From: Entomobacter blattae
GTDB taxonomy: Bacteria; Pseudomonadota; Alphaproteobacteria; Acetobacterales; Acetobacteraceae
Assembly: GCF_014672835.1 (NCBI RefSeq)
Contig: NZ_CP060244.1
Span: 718,501 to 782,500 of the forward strand
DNA: 64,000 nucleotides
Direction of reading: 5' to 3'
The translations under genes were made by a program, and so were the position numbers. The notes below the pieces were generated by a model, which ran no database searches, was not told the origin of the DNA, and was given only the letters and a program-made list of their open reading frames with translations. Positions 1-8,705 of the stretch are shown one piece after another. Numbering within the stretch: position 1 is the stretch's first letter; every line of letters begins with the position of its first letter.

Positions 1-1
1 T

Positions 2-607
2 GGGGCTTGTGGAAATGCTTCGCGCTGTGTGGTCTATTTATTGCACGAACAAACAGGCCGCAGCCGCTATATTTTACAGACCCTTGCTGGCTTGCTGCCC
101 GCTTCTTATGAGGGCAAAGATTTCATAGAGGTGAATATGGGCCTTCCGCACTTTAGGTGGGAGGATATTCCCTTAGCGAAGGAATGCGATACCAACCATC
201 TTCCTCTAACGGGAGATCCTGCTGGGGTTTCCATGGGGAATCCCCATATGACCTTTTTTGTTCCCCAGCTTTCAGCTGTCAATGTGGCCGAGTTGGGTGC
301 AGCCTTTACTCGTCATCCGCTCTATCCCCAAGGGGCAAATGTAGGGTTTGCTGAAATGCACTCGCCTTCCTTCATGCGGTTGCGGGTATGGGAGCGAGGC
401 ACGGGGTTGACTTTGGCATGTGGCTCTGGGGCTTGTGCCGCAGTGGCTAACGCCATCCGACGGGGAGTCTCGGGAAAAACCTGTGAGGTGGAAGTCGATG
501 GAGGCGTTTTACACATTACCCAAAATGCACAAGGGGATATGCTTATGAGAGGGCCCGCGGTCTTGGCGTATGAAGGGGTCATCGAGCTAAACGGGGAGGA
601 AGGATGA
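2..607 (+). CDS. dapF: Diaminopimelate epimerase, C-terminal part (runs off the left edge)
   Basis: Interconverts LL- and meso-diaminopimelate in the cytoplasm for lysine and peptidoglycan synthesis. The frame is open from base 2 and reads GACGNASRC at once, the first catalytic-cysteine motif of the family, so the 5' part of the gene lies outside the window and the GTG at 29 is an internal codon. The second catalytic-cysteine motif, ACGSGACAA, lies about two thirds of the way along the visible part. The stop overlaps the mtaB start as ATGA, implying translational coupling. Identification is secure. Confidence 0.96.
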   Translation, partial: GACGNASRCVVYLLHEQTGRSRYILQTLAGLLPASYEGKDFIEVNMGLPHFRWEDIPLAKECDTNHLPLTGDPAGVSMGNPHMTFFVPQLSAVNVAELGAAFTRHPLYPQGANVGFAEMHSPSFMRLRVWERGTGLTLACGSGACAAVANAIRRGVSGKTCEVEVDGGVLHITQNAQGDMLMRGPAVLAYEGVIELNGEEG

Positions 608-1902
608 AAAAGCCTTCTCCTCGAATCCTGACCTTTGGTTGCAGGCTGAACACTTATGAAAGCGAAGTCATGCGCCAGCACGCCGAAGGGCAGGATGTGA
701 TAGTTGTGAATACCTGTGCTGTCACCTCCGAAGCGGAGCGCCAAGCCAGCCAGGCCATTCGGAAAGCCCACCGCGAAAACCCTTCAGCGCCTATTATTGT
801 TACCGGTTGTGCAGCCCAGCTTAACCCAACCCATTGGGCGAATCTTCCTGGTGTCACAAGGGTTCTGGGCAACGAAGAAAAGTTGCAAAGGCAATTTTGG
901 GCCCCTTTCGGCTCATCAGAAGGAGAAAAACAGGTTACGGCTGAAGTGTATGTTTCCGATATCATGGCAGCTCGAAAAACAGCCGCTCATTTGGTGACAG
1001 ACTTCTCCGAGCGTTCCCGGGCTTTTGTGCAGGTCCAGCAAGGGTGTAACCACCGATGTACCTTTTGTATTATTCCTTACGGGCGGGGTCAGTCTCGTTC
1101 TGTGCCTGTGGGAGGGATTTATAAACAAGTCGAAAGCCTTATGCGCTCTGGTTATCAGGAGATTGTGCTCACAGGGGTGGATATTGCCTCCTGGGGAGAG
1201 GATTTACCCGGCAAACCTAGCCTTGGGCAGTTATGCAAAAGGATTTTGGCTTTAGCTCCCAATCTTTCCAGGTTACGACTCTCTTCGGTTGACCCAGTGG
1301 GAATGGATGAGGATATGTGGCACCTCTTTAAAGAAGAACCCCGCTTTATGCCTTATCTGCATCTTTCCCTTCAGGCAGGGTGTGACATGATCCTTAAAAG
1401 AATGCGAAGGCGGCATTTAACCCAAGATGTCCGCCAGGTGGTTGAGCGTGCGCGATCCATCCAGCCCACTATTGGTCTGGGAGCAGATCTTATAGCGGGT
1501 TTTCCCACAGAGACTGAAGCCATGTTTGAACAGACCTTGCAATTTGTAGAAGAAATGGCTTTTCCTTTCTTGCATGTTTTTCCCTATAGTGAACGTGAAG
1601 GAACACCAGCTGCGCGTATGCCACAACTTCCCAAAAAGCTGCGCAAGGCGCGCGCTGCTCAATTACGTCAGATTGGGGAAAAAACCAGGCAGCATTATTA
1701 TGAAACTCTGGTGGGCAAACAGATCAATATTTTGCTGGAAACACCGAATAGCGGCCATTCTGAGGAGTTTGCCCATGTACGTCTTCAGCAGGGTTTTCCA
1801 GAAAAAATTGGGCAGGTGGTAACGGCATGGGCAACAGGGGCAGACCAGCAGGCCGTGTATGCGGCAACTGCGGATGACAGAATTGTAGAACATAGAATAT
1901 AG
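604..1902 (+). CDS. mtaB: tRNA threonylcarbamoyladenosine methylthiotransferase (MiaB family)
   Basis: Radical-SAM enzyme that adds a methylthio group to t6A37 of ANN-decoding tRNAs. The 432-residue protein has the family layout: an N-terminal UPF0004 domain with cysteines in FGCRLN, NTCAVT and TGCAAQ, the radical-SAM cluster motif CNHRCTFC near residue 150, and a C-terminal TRAM-like region. FGCRLN and the short length favour MtaB over MiaB or RimO. The ATG lies inside the dapF stop (ATGA) and ftsY follows 8 nt after the stop, so dapF-mtaB-ftsY looks like one operon. Confidence 0.95.
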   Translation: MKKPSPRILTFGCRLNTYESEVMRQHAEGQDVIVVNTCAVTSEAERQASQAIRKAHRENPSAPIIVTGCAAQLNPTHWANLPGVTRVLGNEEKLQRQFWAPFGSSEGEKQVTAEVYVSDIMAARKTAAHLVTDFSERSRAFVQVQQGCNHRCTFCIIPYGRGQSRSVPVGGIYKQVESLMRSGYQEIVLTGVDIASWGEDLPGKPSLGQLCKRILALAPNLSRLRLSSVDPVGMDEDMWHLFKEEPRFMPYLHLSLQAGCDMILKRMRRRHLTQDVRQVVERARSIQPTIGLGADLIAGFPTETEAMFEQTLQFVEEMAFPFLHVFPYSEREGTPAARMPQLPKKLRKARAAQLRQIGEKTRQHYYETLVGKQINILLETPNSGHSEEFAHVRLQQGFPEKIGQVVTAWATGADQQAVYAATADDRIVEHRI

Positions 1903-1910
1903 GCAATGGT

Positions 1911-2900
1911 ATGGCGTTAGGTTTTTTTTCTCGTCTTAAGCAAGGGCTTTCTCGGTCTACCCAAAAGCTTGGTATGGATCTGGGGGCTGTTTTTACAAAA
2001 CGAAAACTTGATGACCAGGCTTTAGAAGAGCTGGAAGAAGTGCTCATTACTGCAGATCTTGGCCCGAGTTTTGCAGAAAGGATTATTGAGTCTTTCCGCC
2101 ATACTCGTTTTGGTAAGGAAGTCTCTGATGAGGATATTCGTCAGACATTAGCTACGGAGATTGCCCAAGTTCTGGAACCTGTAGCCGTGCCATTTACACC
2201 TAATCCTGAAAAAAAACCTCATGTTGTTTTGGTGGTTGGGGTGAATGGAACAGGGAAAACCACAACTATTGGCAAATTTGCCCGCTATTATGGCGAGAAA
2301 GGGTTAAAGGTCATGATGGTTGCAGGCGATACTTTTCGTGCAGCTGCTGTTGAGCAGCTCCAGATTTGGGGCGAGCGGGTTGGGGCTCCTGTTATTGCCG
2401 GTAAACCCAATGCCGATGCTGCTGGCTTGGCATATGAGGGATTACAAAAGGCAACCCATCAGGGCGCAGACCTCTTGTTGATTGATACGGCAGGGCGGCT
2501 TCATAATAAAGGGGCGCTGATGGAGGAGCTGGCCAAGATTATTCGTGTTATGCGTAAGTTTGATGAGACTGCCCCTCATTCTGTTATTTTGGTTCTGGAT
2601 GCCACAACGGGGCAAAATGCTATAGAACAGGTGCGGGTTTTTAAGGAGCTTGTCGAAGTTACGGGGTTGGTGGTTACGAAACTTGATGGCTCTGCCCGTG
2701 GGGGTATTGTGGTGGCTTTGGCAGAGATGTTCAAACTGCCTGTGCATGCTGTGGGTGTGGGCGAACAGGCTGAAGACCTTCGTCCCTTTTCTCCTCAGGA
2801 CTATGCTATGGGGCTTGTGGGGAGCGTTCAGGGTTTAACGGCAAGTTTGGTAGAAACCGATCAAGAAGAGATACCCAGCCCTTCAGAAGTCAAGCCCTAA
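1911..2900 (+). CDS. ftsY: Signal recognition particle receptor FtsY
   Basis: SRP-receptor GTPase that docks ribosome-nascent-chain complexes at the inner membrane. It is 329 residues with a short N-terminal region and a complete NG domain: G1 loop GVNGTGKTTT near residue 110, DTAGRLHN (G3) near 193 and TKLDGSARGG (G4 region) near 250. The long acidic A domain of E. coli FtsY is absent, as is common in Alphaproteobacteria. It is the last gene of the dapF-mtaB-ftsY group; a weak hairpin follows at 2928-2949. Confidence 0.96.
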   Translation: MALGFFSRLKQGLSRSTQKLGMDLGAVFTKRKLDDQALEELEEVLITADLGPSFAERIIESFRHTRFGKEVSDEDIRQTLATEIAQVLEPVAVPFTPNPEKKPHVVLVVGVNGTGKTTTIGKFARYYGEKGLKVMMVAGDTFRAAAVEQLQIWGERVGAPVIAGKPNADAAGLAYEGLQKATHQGADLLLIDTAGRLHNKGALMEELAKIIRVMRKFDETAPHSVILVLDATTGQNAIEQVRVFKELVEVTGLVVTKLDGSARGGIVVALAEMFKLPVHAVGVGEQAEDLRPFSPQDYAMGLVGSVQGLTASLVETDQEEIPSPSEVKP

Positions 2901-2927
2901 ACAGGCGGAAATAAAGCACTATACGGG

Positions 2928-2952
2928 AACAGGCTCATAAAATCCTGTTTTG
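2928..2952 (+). terminator. Weak hairpin after ftsY
   Basis: Inverted repeat AACAGG (2928-2933) / CCTGTT (2944-2949) with a 10-nt loop, running into TTGTTATA. It sits 28 nt after the ftsY stop. The stem is only 6 bp, so this is a possible rather than a clear intrinsic terminator. Confidence 0.4.
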
Positions 2953-2973
2953 TTATACCGTTTTGTTATACCG
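2948..2973. repeat. 13-bp perfect tandem duplication at the edge of the pseudogene region
   Basis: TTTTGTTATACCG occurs twice back to back (2948-2960 and 2961-2973). It lies exactly where the RND pump remnant begins, so it may be a scar of the event that removed the rest of the pump gene. Confidence 0.85.
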
Positions 2974-3304
2974 TCATGAAGTAGGAGAGAGTTGGCTGAG
3001 CGAGCGGCTAAGGTTGCGCATTGAGTCAGCTTGGCTTGCTGCTCATGAGCGTATCCGCCCTATTTTAATGATATCACTGGCCTTTGTGTTTGGTGTTCTG
3101 CCCTTAGCTATTGCCACTGGGCCTGGGGCTGCCAGCCATGTGGATATGGGTACTAGCCTTACCGGTGGGGTTGTCAGTGCAACTGTTTTGGCCCTGCTTT
3201 TTGTACCTGTGTTTTTTATTGTGGTGTTGCGGGCCTTTGGTGTGAAACCCCGTCCTATACGACAAGAAGCTCCAAAGACAACAGCAGGACAGGCTACGGA
3301 ATGA
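2963..3304 (+). pseudogene. C-terminal remnant of an RND (AcrB/HAE1-type) efflux pump
   Basis: About 100 codons match the last transmembrane section of an RND inner-membrane pump: RIRPILMISLAFVFGVLPL, then GAASHVDMGTSLTGG, then a final helix with FVPVFFIVVLR. Intact pumps have about 1,030-1,050 residues, so over 90% is gone. The open frame starts from a TTG inside the 13-bp duplication and no ribosome-binding site is evident. Its stop overlaps an ATG at 3301, as in acrB-nodT operons, so the 3' junction of the old operon survives. Confidence 0.8.
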
Positions 3305-3483
3305 TGATGGTCAAGCAGGTATTAAACGCTAGAATGCAGGCCCATGGCCTTGTAAAAGGGTATGGGGCTTGTGCAGACAATAGGTCGGCTCAGGGTTTGC
3401 GTCATGGCTTGCGAATGAAGAGGCCTGCTGGGTGGGTTATCAGTGTTTGCATGGTTTTCCTGGTCTCCTTTTTGTGTCTATAA
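3301..3483 (+). pseudogene. Possible truncated start of the pump's outer-membrane factor (NodT/OprM-like)
   Basis: A 60-codon frame starting with ATGATGATG overlaps the end of the RND remnant by 4 nt. Its last part, MKRPAGWVISVCMVFLVSFL, looks like a signal peptide. The frame stops at 3483, six bases before the ychF-derived segment begins. Position and signal peptide suggest the start of the outer-membrane factor usually encoded after acrB, cut off by the rearrangement; there is too little sequence to prove the family. Confidence 0.4.
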
Positions 3484-3488
3484 TCTAT

Positions 3489-3681
3489 CAGGAAAGTGGG
3501 TTGGATTGGGTCATTTCAGCGGGATACAAGCTGCTCAATCTGGTGACTTATTTTACCTATGGCCCCAGGAAACACGGGCATGGACAATGACGAAAGGGAC
3601 AAAGGCCCCCCAAGTGGGCTCTATTCTTCATAATGATTTCGAGCGGGGCTTTATCGCCTGTGAAACGATCGTCTATGCTGA
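3489..3681 (+). pseudogene. Decayed copy of the ychF 3' region (parent at 55369-55562)
   Basis: This 193-bp segment aligns with 55369-55562 inside intact ychF at roughly 93% identity by eye. It keeps the codons for [20 protein letters not shown] sequence but with W for R, a 1-nt deletion at the GPKET position (CCAGG here, CCAAGG in the parent), and a cluster of changes where the parent encodes APQAAAVIH. The frameshift and missing ends make it non-functional. Similarity stops abruptly after the ETIVYA codons. Confidence 0.92.
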
Positions 3682-3801
3682 AATAAGAACATTACTCAAG
3701 AGTTTCTCTGTTCTCCCCTAGTGGATGCTTTATAAGCTGGTCGTGTTTATCTCTTTCAATAAGAATAAGACTGTTTTTTCCGTACAGGAAGCGCCTCGTC
3801 T

Positions 3802-4095
3802 ATGGATCCTACGCGATCATCTGCACCGCAACCTCTCTCAAGAAAACCAAAAACACCCTCAACGCGTCTTGCGTTTGTTGCCGCTCATCCCCCTCTTACC
3901 CAACAATATAGTAAAGAAATTTACGGCTCTTTATGGCAACTTCTCATCAGAAGAATCAGAAGTTATTATCAGTATTGGGGGTGACGGCTTTATGCTGGAA
4001 ACCTTACACAAAAGTTTTTTCTTTAATAACAATAACTGACAGGAGTGAGAAGAGGCATAGGCATACTAGAGTGTTGATGGATTGTCCCCATAAAA
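3802..4095 (+). pseudogene. Frameshifted N-terminal fragment of NAD kinase
   Basis: From the ATG at 3802, one frame reads TRLAFVAAHPPLTQQYSKEI. After a frameshift near 3930 the next frame continues YGNFSSEESEVII and SIGGDGFMLETLHK, which holds the GGDG nucleotide-binding motif of NAD kinases. A few weakly matching residues follow up to about 4095, then similarity is lost. NAD kinases run about 250-300 residues, so under a third remains. No parent copy is in this window. Confidence 0.75.
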
Positions 4096-4109
4096 ACCAT
4101 AGGCTCTTT

Positions 4110-4375
4110 AGTGGATTAAGAGACTCTTTTCGGCCTTTACAACTATAAAGTGTGGTATGGCGAAAATCAGGTTGTCTATCGTGTGGCGCCCTATGCGACT
4201 AAACCGTAAATTAAAGGTGATGTTGAGGCCTTGTTTAACGTTAAGGTGTTAAATATTAACCCTTGGTGCTCAAGGGTAAGACGAAAGACTTTAAAGGGGT
4301 ACCAGGCAGTCGTTCGGATACGAAAGAGGTTTTTGTTCACTGAGCTGAAGGCCAGTTAGCTGAAGGTCAGTTTAT
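4110..4375 (+). pseudogene. Decayed ribosomal protein L23 gene fragment
   Basis: The frame at 4165-4206 reads NQVVYRVAPYATKP, then a TAA replaces an expected Glu codon, then IKGDVEALFNVKVLNIN. After a frameshift near 4260 the sequence reads LVLKGKTKDFKGVPGSRSD, an internal TGA interrupts, and AEGQ..AEGQFINL closes it. The order and spacing match L23 almost end to end. With two stops and a frameshift it cannot be functional. A rplB-like piece follows at once, as in S10 operons. Confidence 0.82.
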
Positions 4376-4403
4376 TAATCTGATCTCAAAGCGATTCCAA
4401 GGG

Positions 4404-4745
4404 GTGAGAGTGAAAATTTTAAAACATTTTAACCCGTTACACCAAGCTTTTCTTCTTTCTTTAGTGCTTTCTTTGATGAGGAGCGAAACGGTAAACTGCT
4501 AAGCATAGGAAGCGAGGTAGTTAGTGTACAAGGGGTATTGAAGATAATGGTCATGCTCTTTCCCACTTTGGGCAGCTGGATATTATTTTTGCCAATTTGT
4601 GAAAATAGAGTAAAGAGCTCGGTAGAAAAGTAATCTATCAAGCCAAACAGTGTTCGAGGGATTATCGTACAACTCGTAGCCTTAGAAGATAGGGTTTTCA
4701 GCCATTGATATAGGATCAGTCCGCAGAGTTTGGAGCTTGAGAGCT
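4404..4745 (+). pseudogene. Probable decayed ribosomal protein L2 (rplB) fragment
   Basis: Directly after the L23 remnant, a GTG frame begins VKILKHFNP and shifts to PVTPS, close to the L2 N-terminus (MALKHFNPxTxS). About 230 bases further on, VEK.SIKPN, LVALEDRVFSH and ISPQSLELES line up with L2 VERLEYDPN, LVKYEDGELSY and LAPQRLRVGD, with stops and frameshifts between. Single motifs are weak, but their order and the rplW-rplB adjacency support the call. Confidence 0.62.
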
Positions 4746-4802
4746 TAGAACTTGCAGAAAGATATTTAAAAACAAAAAATACAGGGTTTAAAAAACAAAA
4801 AT

Positions 4803-4832
4803 CCCTTTTTATTTGGTATCAAATAAAAAGGG
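4803..4832 (-). terminator. Strong intrinsic terminator of the gap-pgk operon
   Basis: Perfect 13-bp stem CCCTTTTTATTTG / CAAATAAAAAGGG around a 4-nt loop (GTAT, 4816-4819). On the minus strand it is followed by ATTTTTGTTTTTT. It lies 64 nt past the pgk stop codon. Confidence 0.9.
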
Positions 4833-4895
4833 TATAGAGACCGGCGAGACACAGTCTCTCAATAGTGATGAAATAAAGTTCAGTGAGTATTCTTG

Positions 4896-6101
4896 CTATT
4901 GGGTAAGCGCTTTAATCCCAGGAAGCTCTTTGCCTTCCAGCCATTCGAGGAAAGCCCCACCGGCAGTAGAGACATAAGACATTTTATCAATCACACCGGC
5001 ATGGCGCAGAGCAGAGACTGTATCACCCCCACCGGCAACACTTTTAAGTTTATGAGCTTGTGTAAGGCTTGCAACAGTGTGTGCAACAGCGTTGGTGCCT
5101 CCATCAAAGGGTTTGACCTCAAACGCTCCTAGTGGACCATTCCATACCAGAGTTTTAAGGGTAGCAATTTTTTGTTCCAGAAGCTGTACAGTTTTTGGCC
5201 CGACATCCAAAGCCATGGCATTTGCAGGAATAGCTTCCACAGAAACTGTTTGCGTGGGGACATTTTCTTTGAATTCAGTGGCCACCACGACATCAACAGG
5301 GAGAACGATCTCGCATTTTTTGGCATCGGCTTCTTTCATAATAGCCTTGGCCGTATCATGCATATCGGCTTCCTGAAGGGATTTGCCAACACTGACCCCT
5401 TTGGCGGCAAGAAACGTGTTGGCCATGGCCCCGCCAATAACCAAAACATCCACCTTACTGACAAGATTTCCGAGAAGATCCAGTTTGGTTGAGATTTTAG
5501 AGCCGCCAACAATGGCACCCACGGGTTTTTCTGGCTTTTCAAGGGCCAGAGAAAGGGCGTTTAGCTCTGCTTCCATAAGCCGACCTGCATAAGCTGGCAG
5601 GAAATGGGTTACCCCTTCAGTACTCGCATGGGCACGGTGGGCTGCTGAAAAGGCATCGTTAACGTAAATATCGGCCAAAGCGGCCATTTTTTTGGCCAGT
5701 TCTGGGTCATTCTTTTCTTCCCCTGCATAAAAGCGGGTATTTTCCAGAACCAGAATATCGCCATCATGCATGGCCTTTACCGCCTGCTCAGCGATAGGGC
5801 CTATACAGTCCTCAGCGAAAGAAACCTTGGCTTTTCCGGAAATAAGCTTACCTAGGGCCTCTGAAACAGGTTTCAGAGACATTTCAGGCACCTTTTGGCC
5901 TTTGGGGCGTGCAAAATGGCTGATCACAATAACCTGTGCGCCTTTTTTGCTCAGCTCTTCCAGCGTGGGAACCAGGCGTTCAAGCCTGGTTTGGTCAGTA
6001 ATTTTTCCATCACGCACAGGAACATTCAAGTCTGCTCGTAGCAGGACTTTCTTACCCTTAGCTTGAAGGTCATCAAGGGTTTTAAAATGTGATGCTGCCA
6101 T
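4896..6101 (-). CDS. pgk: Phosphoglycerate kinase
   Basis: Cytoplasmic glycolytic enzyme transferring phosphate from 1,3-bisphosphoglycerate to ADP. The 401-residue protein is full length for the family, with the substrate-binding N-terminus [16 protein letters not shown], the central NDAFSAAHR, and the C-terminal nucleotide-site motif GGGDTVSAL. The ATG overlaps the gap stop by one base (TAATG), giving tight coupling with gap upstream; the hairpin at 4803-4832 ends the operon. Confidence 0.98.
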   Translation of the reverse strand: MAASHFKTLDDLQAKGKKVLLRADLNVPVRDGKITDQTRLERLVPTLEELSKKGAQVIVISHFARPKGQKVPEMSLKPVSEALGKLISGKAKVSFAEDCIGPIAEQAVKAMHDGDILVLENTRFYAGEEKNDPELAKKMAALADIYVNDAFSAAHRAHASTEGVTHFLPAYAGRLMEAELNALSLALEKPEKPVGAIVGGSKISTKLDLLGNLVSKVDVLVIGGAMANTFLAAKGVSVGKSLQEADMHDTAKAIMKEADAKKCEIVLPVDVVVATEFKENVPTQTVSVEAIPANAMALDVGPKTVQLLEQKIATLKTLVWNGPLGAFEVKPFDGGTNAVAHTVASLTQAHKLKSVAGGGDTVSALRHAGVIDKMSYVSTAGGAFLEWLEGKELPGIKALTQ

Positions 6102-7126
6102 TAGAACTCACCCATAACTTTGGCAGTGTCAGACATACGGGTAGAAAAGCCCCATTCGTTATCGTACCATCCGGCAACACGGACAATTTTGCCACCATTC
6201 ACAAGGCTGGTCTGAGTGGCATCAAAAACAGAGGAGTAAAATTCGTAATGATTAAAGTCAGAACTGACGGTGTCATCTTCATTATAAGCCATAACCCCTT
6301 TTAGCGGGCCAGAAGAAGTGGCTTTTTTGAAATATTCGTTAATTTCTTCAACGGAACCAGGCACTTTTTTTAAGATACAGTCAAAAGAAACAAAGGAAAC
6401 GTTAGCAGTGGGCACGCGAACGGCTGCTCCGTCAAGCTTGCCTTTAAGCTGGGGTAAAACCAGCCCCACAGCACGTGCTGCTCCAGTGGAGGTGGGAATA
6501 ATGTTTTGGGCAGCAGCGCGACCACGGCGAGCATCTTTATGCACGGTATCTACTGTGCGCTGATCGCCCGTATAAGAGTGCGCTGTGAGCATATAGCCGG
6601 CTTCAATACCATAATTTTCTTCCAACACCATGGCAATGGGAGCCAGGCAGTTGGTGGTACAAGAGGCATTGGAGACAATGGTCATGTCTTTGGTAATGGT
6701 TTGATGGTTCACCCCATAGACAATGGTGGCATCGGAGTCTGACGCAGGGGCAGAAATGAGAACCTTACGCGCGCCTGCTTCAAGAAGCAGAGCAGCTTTT
6801 TCCCGTTTTTTAAAGTGCCCTGTACATTCCATAGCAACGTCAATGCCCTTGTAAGGCAGTTTTGTGGGGTCTTGTTCAGTTGTCACCTTAATGGGGTCAT
6901 AGGTACGACCATTCGCTTTAATAAGAATGGAATCTCCCTGAATTGTTACTTCCCCTGGAAAGCGACCATGCATAGTATCGTATTTAAGAAGGTAAGCCGA
7001 TTCTTTAATATCGGACAGGTCGTTAATAGTAACAGGAACGACATCTGTCCTGTTGGATTCTATAATGCTGCGAAGCACCAGACGGCCAATACGCCCAAAA
7101 CCGTTAATAGCTATTTTTACGGCCAC
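6101..7126 (-). CDS. gap: Glyceraldehyde-3-phosphate dehydrogenase, type I
   Basis: NAD-dependent conversion of glyceraldehyde 3-phosphate to 1,3-bisphosphoglycerate. The 341 residues include the dinucleotide-binding start INGFGRIGR, catalytic [12 protein letters not shown] near residue 155, and the C-terminal [12 protein letters not shown] ribosome-binding site lies in the AGGAGTATACC stretch before the ATG. First gene of the two-gene gap-pgk operon; its promoter should lie in 7127-7300. Confidence 0.98.
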   Translation of the reverse strand: MAVKIAINGFGRIGRLVLRSIIESNRTDVVPVTINDLSDIKESAYLLKYDTMHGRFPGEVTIQGDSILIKANGRTYDPIKVTTEQDPTKLPYKGIDVAMECTGHFKKREKAALLLEAGARKVLISAPASDSDATIVYGVNHQTITKDMTIVSNASCTTNCLAPIAMVLEENYGIEAGYMLTAHSYTGDQRTVDTVHKDARRGRAAAQNIIPTSTGAARAVGLVLPQLKGKLDGAAVRVPTANVSFVSFDCILKKVPGSVEEINEYFKKATSSGPLKGVMAYNEDDTVSSDFNHYEFYSSVFDATQTSLVNGGKIVRVAGWYDNEWGFSTRMSDTAKVMGEF

Positions 7127-7691
7127 GATGGTATACTCCTAATTCTAAAATAATGAAAAAAGATACAATATATCTTGTACGAAGGGCTATGGGTAAAATA
7201 GCCTTTCTTAATATTGGTATTGTTAATATTTATAGTATATGAGCCCGTTTGTAAAACGGATAAGGCGGACAATTTTTATCTTCTGAAAGGGTCTGTCTGC
7301 CCTCCAAGAAGGAAGAGCCATTGTCCTTGTCATCCTTGAGTTTTTCTCTTTTATAGATAGGTTGAAATCCTTCATTACAAGAGGCGTAGAAAGAAAAAAC
7401 CCACGCTTAACCCTATGTTTAACCCCATGCTTAATCAGTCTTATGATGTTAGCCTCATGATTTGAGCAGGGTAGTCGTTAGGTTTATAAATGAGCCCTGT
7501 GGGTTTTAAGGGTGGCTTAGTGGGGGGTGGGGTTTTGGCAATATTTTTTGGTAGAGTATGCTTTAGGCTTCTGTTTCCGGCTGCCATCTGGTATGGTTCT
7601 AAGGATCATGGCAGAAGGGTTGAAGTGTGCCCTTTTGAGGGGCGGAGAGCTGGTGGGTTATTGTACAAACCCATTATGATAGGGTGAGAAG
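7127..7691. other. Gene-free stretch between gap and a lipoprotein gene
   Basis: About 565 bases between divergent genes, AT-rich next to gap. AAGATA (7160-7165) and TATCTT (7171-7176) form a short inverted repeat in the gap leader. Three near-copies of a TTAACCC/TTAATC-type motif occur at about 7406-7438. A 65-codon frame at 7490-7687 has no convincing ribosome-binding site or recognisable product. Confidence 0.5.
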
Positions 7692-8198
7692 ATGAGAAAA
7701 GGTAATTTTTTTTCGGCCATACATTCTGGCTTTGCCCTAAAACATTGGGGTCTCATTATGATAGGCCTGCTAGGGGGAGGGCTATTGACAGGATGCGATC
7801 TGATCGATCAGCGTACCTTTAATGATCAAGCCAGCCGCAGACCTTCACCCCCACCTTTGCCAGTTGTCCCCCAATCATCCTCTACGGCTGTGCCGCCTCT
7901 GGTGGAGTTTACCTCCTCTACCCCGCAAGATCAGTGGCAGAAGCCGCTTGAAAAAGGGGCCCAACAGGCGCTAGCCCGTAAACCCAATGTTTTGTTCGTC
8001 GTTATTTTATCCGTCTCTGCCCAGCTTTCAGGAGAGGAGCAACAAAAACATCTAGAGGATATGGCCAAGAACCAGGCCCATAATGTTGCAGATGTTTTAG
8101 TCGGTGCAGGGGTTCCTTCTTCACAGATTGAGCTTCAAGCACATTCTGATGGTGCCTTAAGCAAAGAGAAGGATATGGTCCAGGTTTTTGTACACTAG
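7692..8198 (+). CDS. Predicted lipoprotein, function unknown
   Basis: A 168-residue protein with a signal sequence ending in a lipobox (LLTGC, Cys near residue 35), so it should be lipidated and membrane-anchored on the periplasmic side. A Pro/Ser-rich linker follows (residues 50-75), then a domain of about 90 residues with a hydrophobic strand (VLFVVILSVSAQ) and a helix-strand ending (VADVLVGAGVPSSQIELQ) that vaguely recalls OmpA-like folds, but no peptidoglycan-binding motif is visible. Single gene; family not recognised. Confidence 0.75.
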   Translation: MRKGNFFSAIHSGFALKHWGLIMIGLLGGGLLTGCDLIDQRTFNDQASRRPSPPPLPVVPQSSSTAVPPLVEFTSSTPQDQWQKPLEKGAQQALARKPNVLFVVILSVSAQLSGEEQQKHLEDMAKNQAHNVADVLVGAGVPSSQIELQAHSDGALSKEKDMVQVFVH

Positions 8199-8705
8199 CT
8201 TTCTTGAGCCTTCTTGGAGCTTCTTTAGGCCCTTACTTTATAGGAATAATATTTACGAGTAGTAAAGCTTACAGTACTGTAAACTGTCAGAAAAAAGAGG
8301 CCATGAGCGATCAGGTTTGATTCTGAGGGAAGAGAGCCTAAGGACCTTAAAAGCTTGGAAGATCAAGACGTATAAAGCCCTTCGTAGGAAAAGCCATACC
8401 CATTTTGTTCATATTTATTTGGTATAGGATCTCATTGTAGAGAAAGGAGGGGGAGATACAGGAGGGCTGGGGCTTTTGATCCGGCATTTTCTTCCTCTGT
8501 AAACATTTTCTTCTCCTGTCAATAGGTATGACCTTTATACAAGTTAGAAATAAGAATTTTTAGTTACTAGAGAGGTAGAAAAAATCTATAAGGAAATAAA
8601 GCTTTAATTAATGTATATTTTTTACTAGATTAGAAAAAGTTAAAAAATGGCCATCACGCCTGCGATAACTATTTATCTTAACCGCCAGAGAAGGAGTAAG
8701 GTCTC
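8199..8705. other. Gene-free leader region of hemA
   Basis: About 500 bases, strongly AT-rich from 8520 onward. It holds the perfect palindrome at 8269-8282 and a purine-rich stretch (8440-8475). I see no coding frame, tRNA or clear terminator. The hemA promoter presumably lies in the AT-rich 8520-8680 part. Confidence 0.5.
8269..8282. promoter_or_regulatory. 14-bp perfect palindrome, candidate operator
   Basis: TTACAGTACTGTAA is fully self-complementary with no spacer, typical of dimeric helix-turn-helix sites. A half-site-like AACTGT follows at 8283-8287. It lies 71 nt after the lipoprotein stop and about 420 nt before hemA; the cognate regulator is unknown. Confidence 0.4.

Noticed and set aside
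322..771. 149-codon antisense frame over dapF/mtaB
   Set aside because: Opposite-strand shadow of two well-identified genes.
7490..7687. 65-codon frame before the lipoprotein
   Set aside because: G/V-rich composition and no good ribosome-binding site; nothing recognisable in it.
8440..8475. Purine-rich tract as a riboswitch or leader element of hemA
   Set aside because: Only a G/A-rich run; no stem-loop architecture of a known riboswitch could be drawn.
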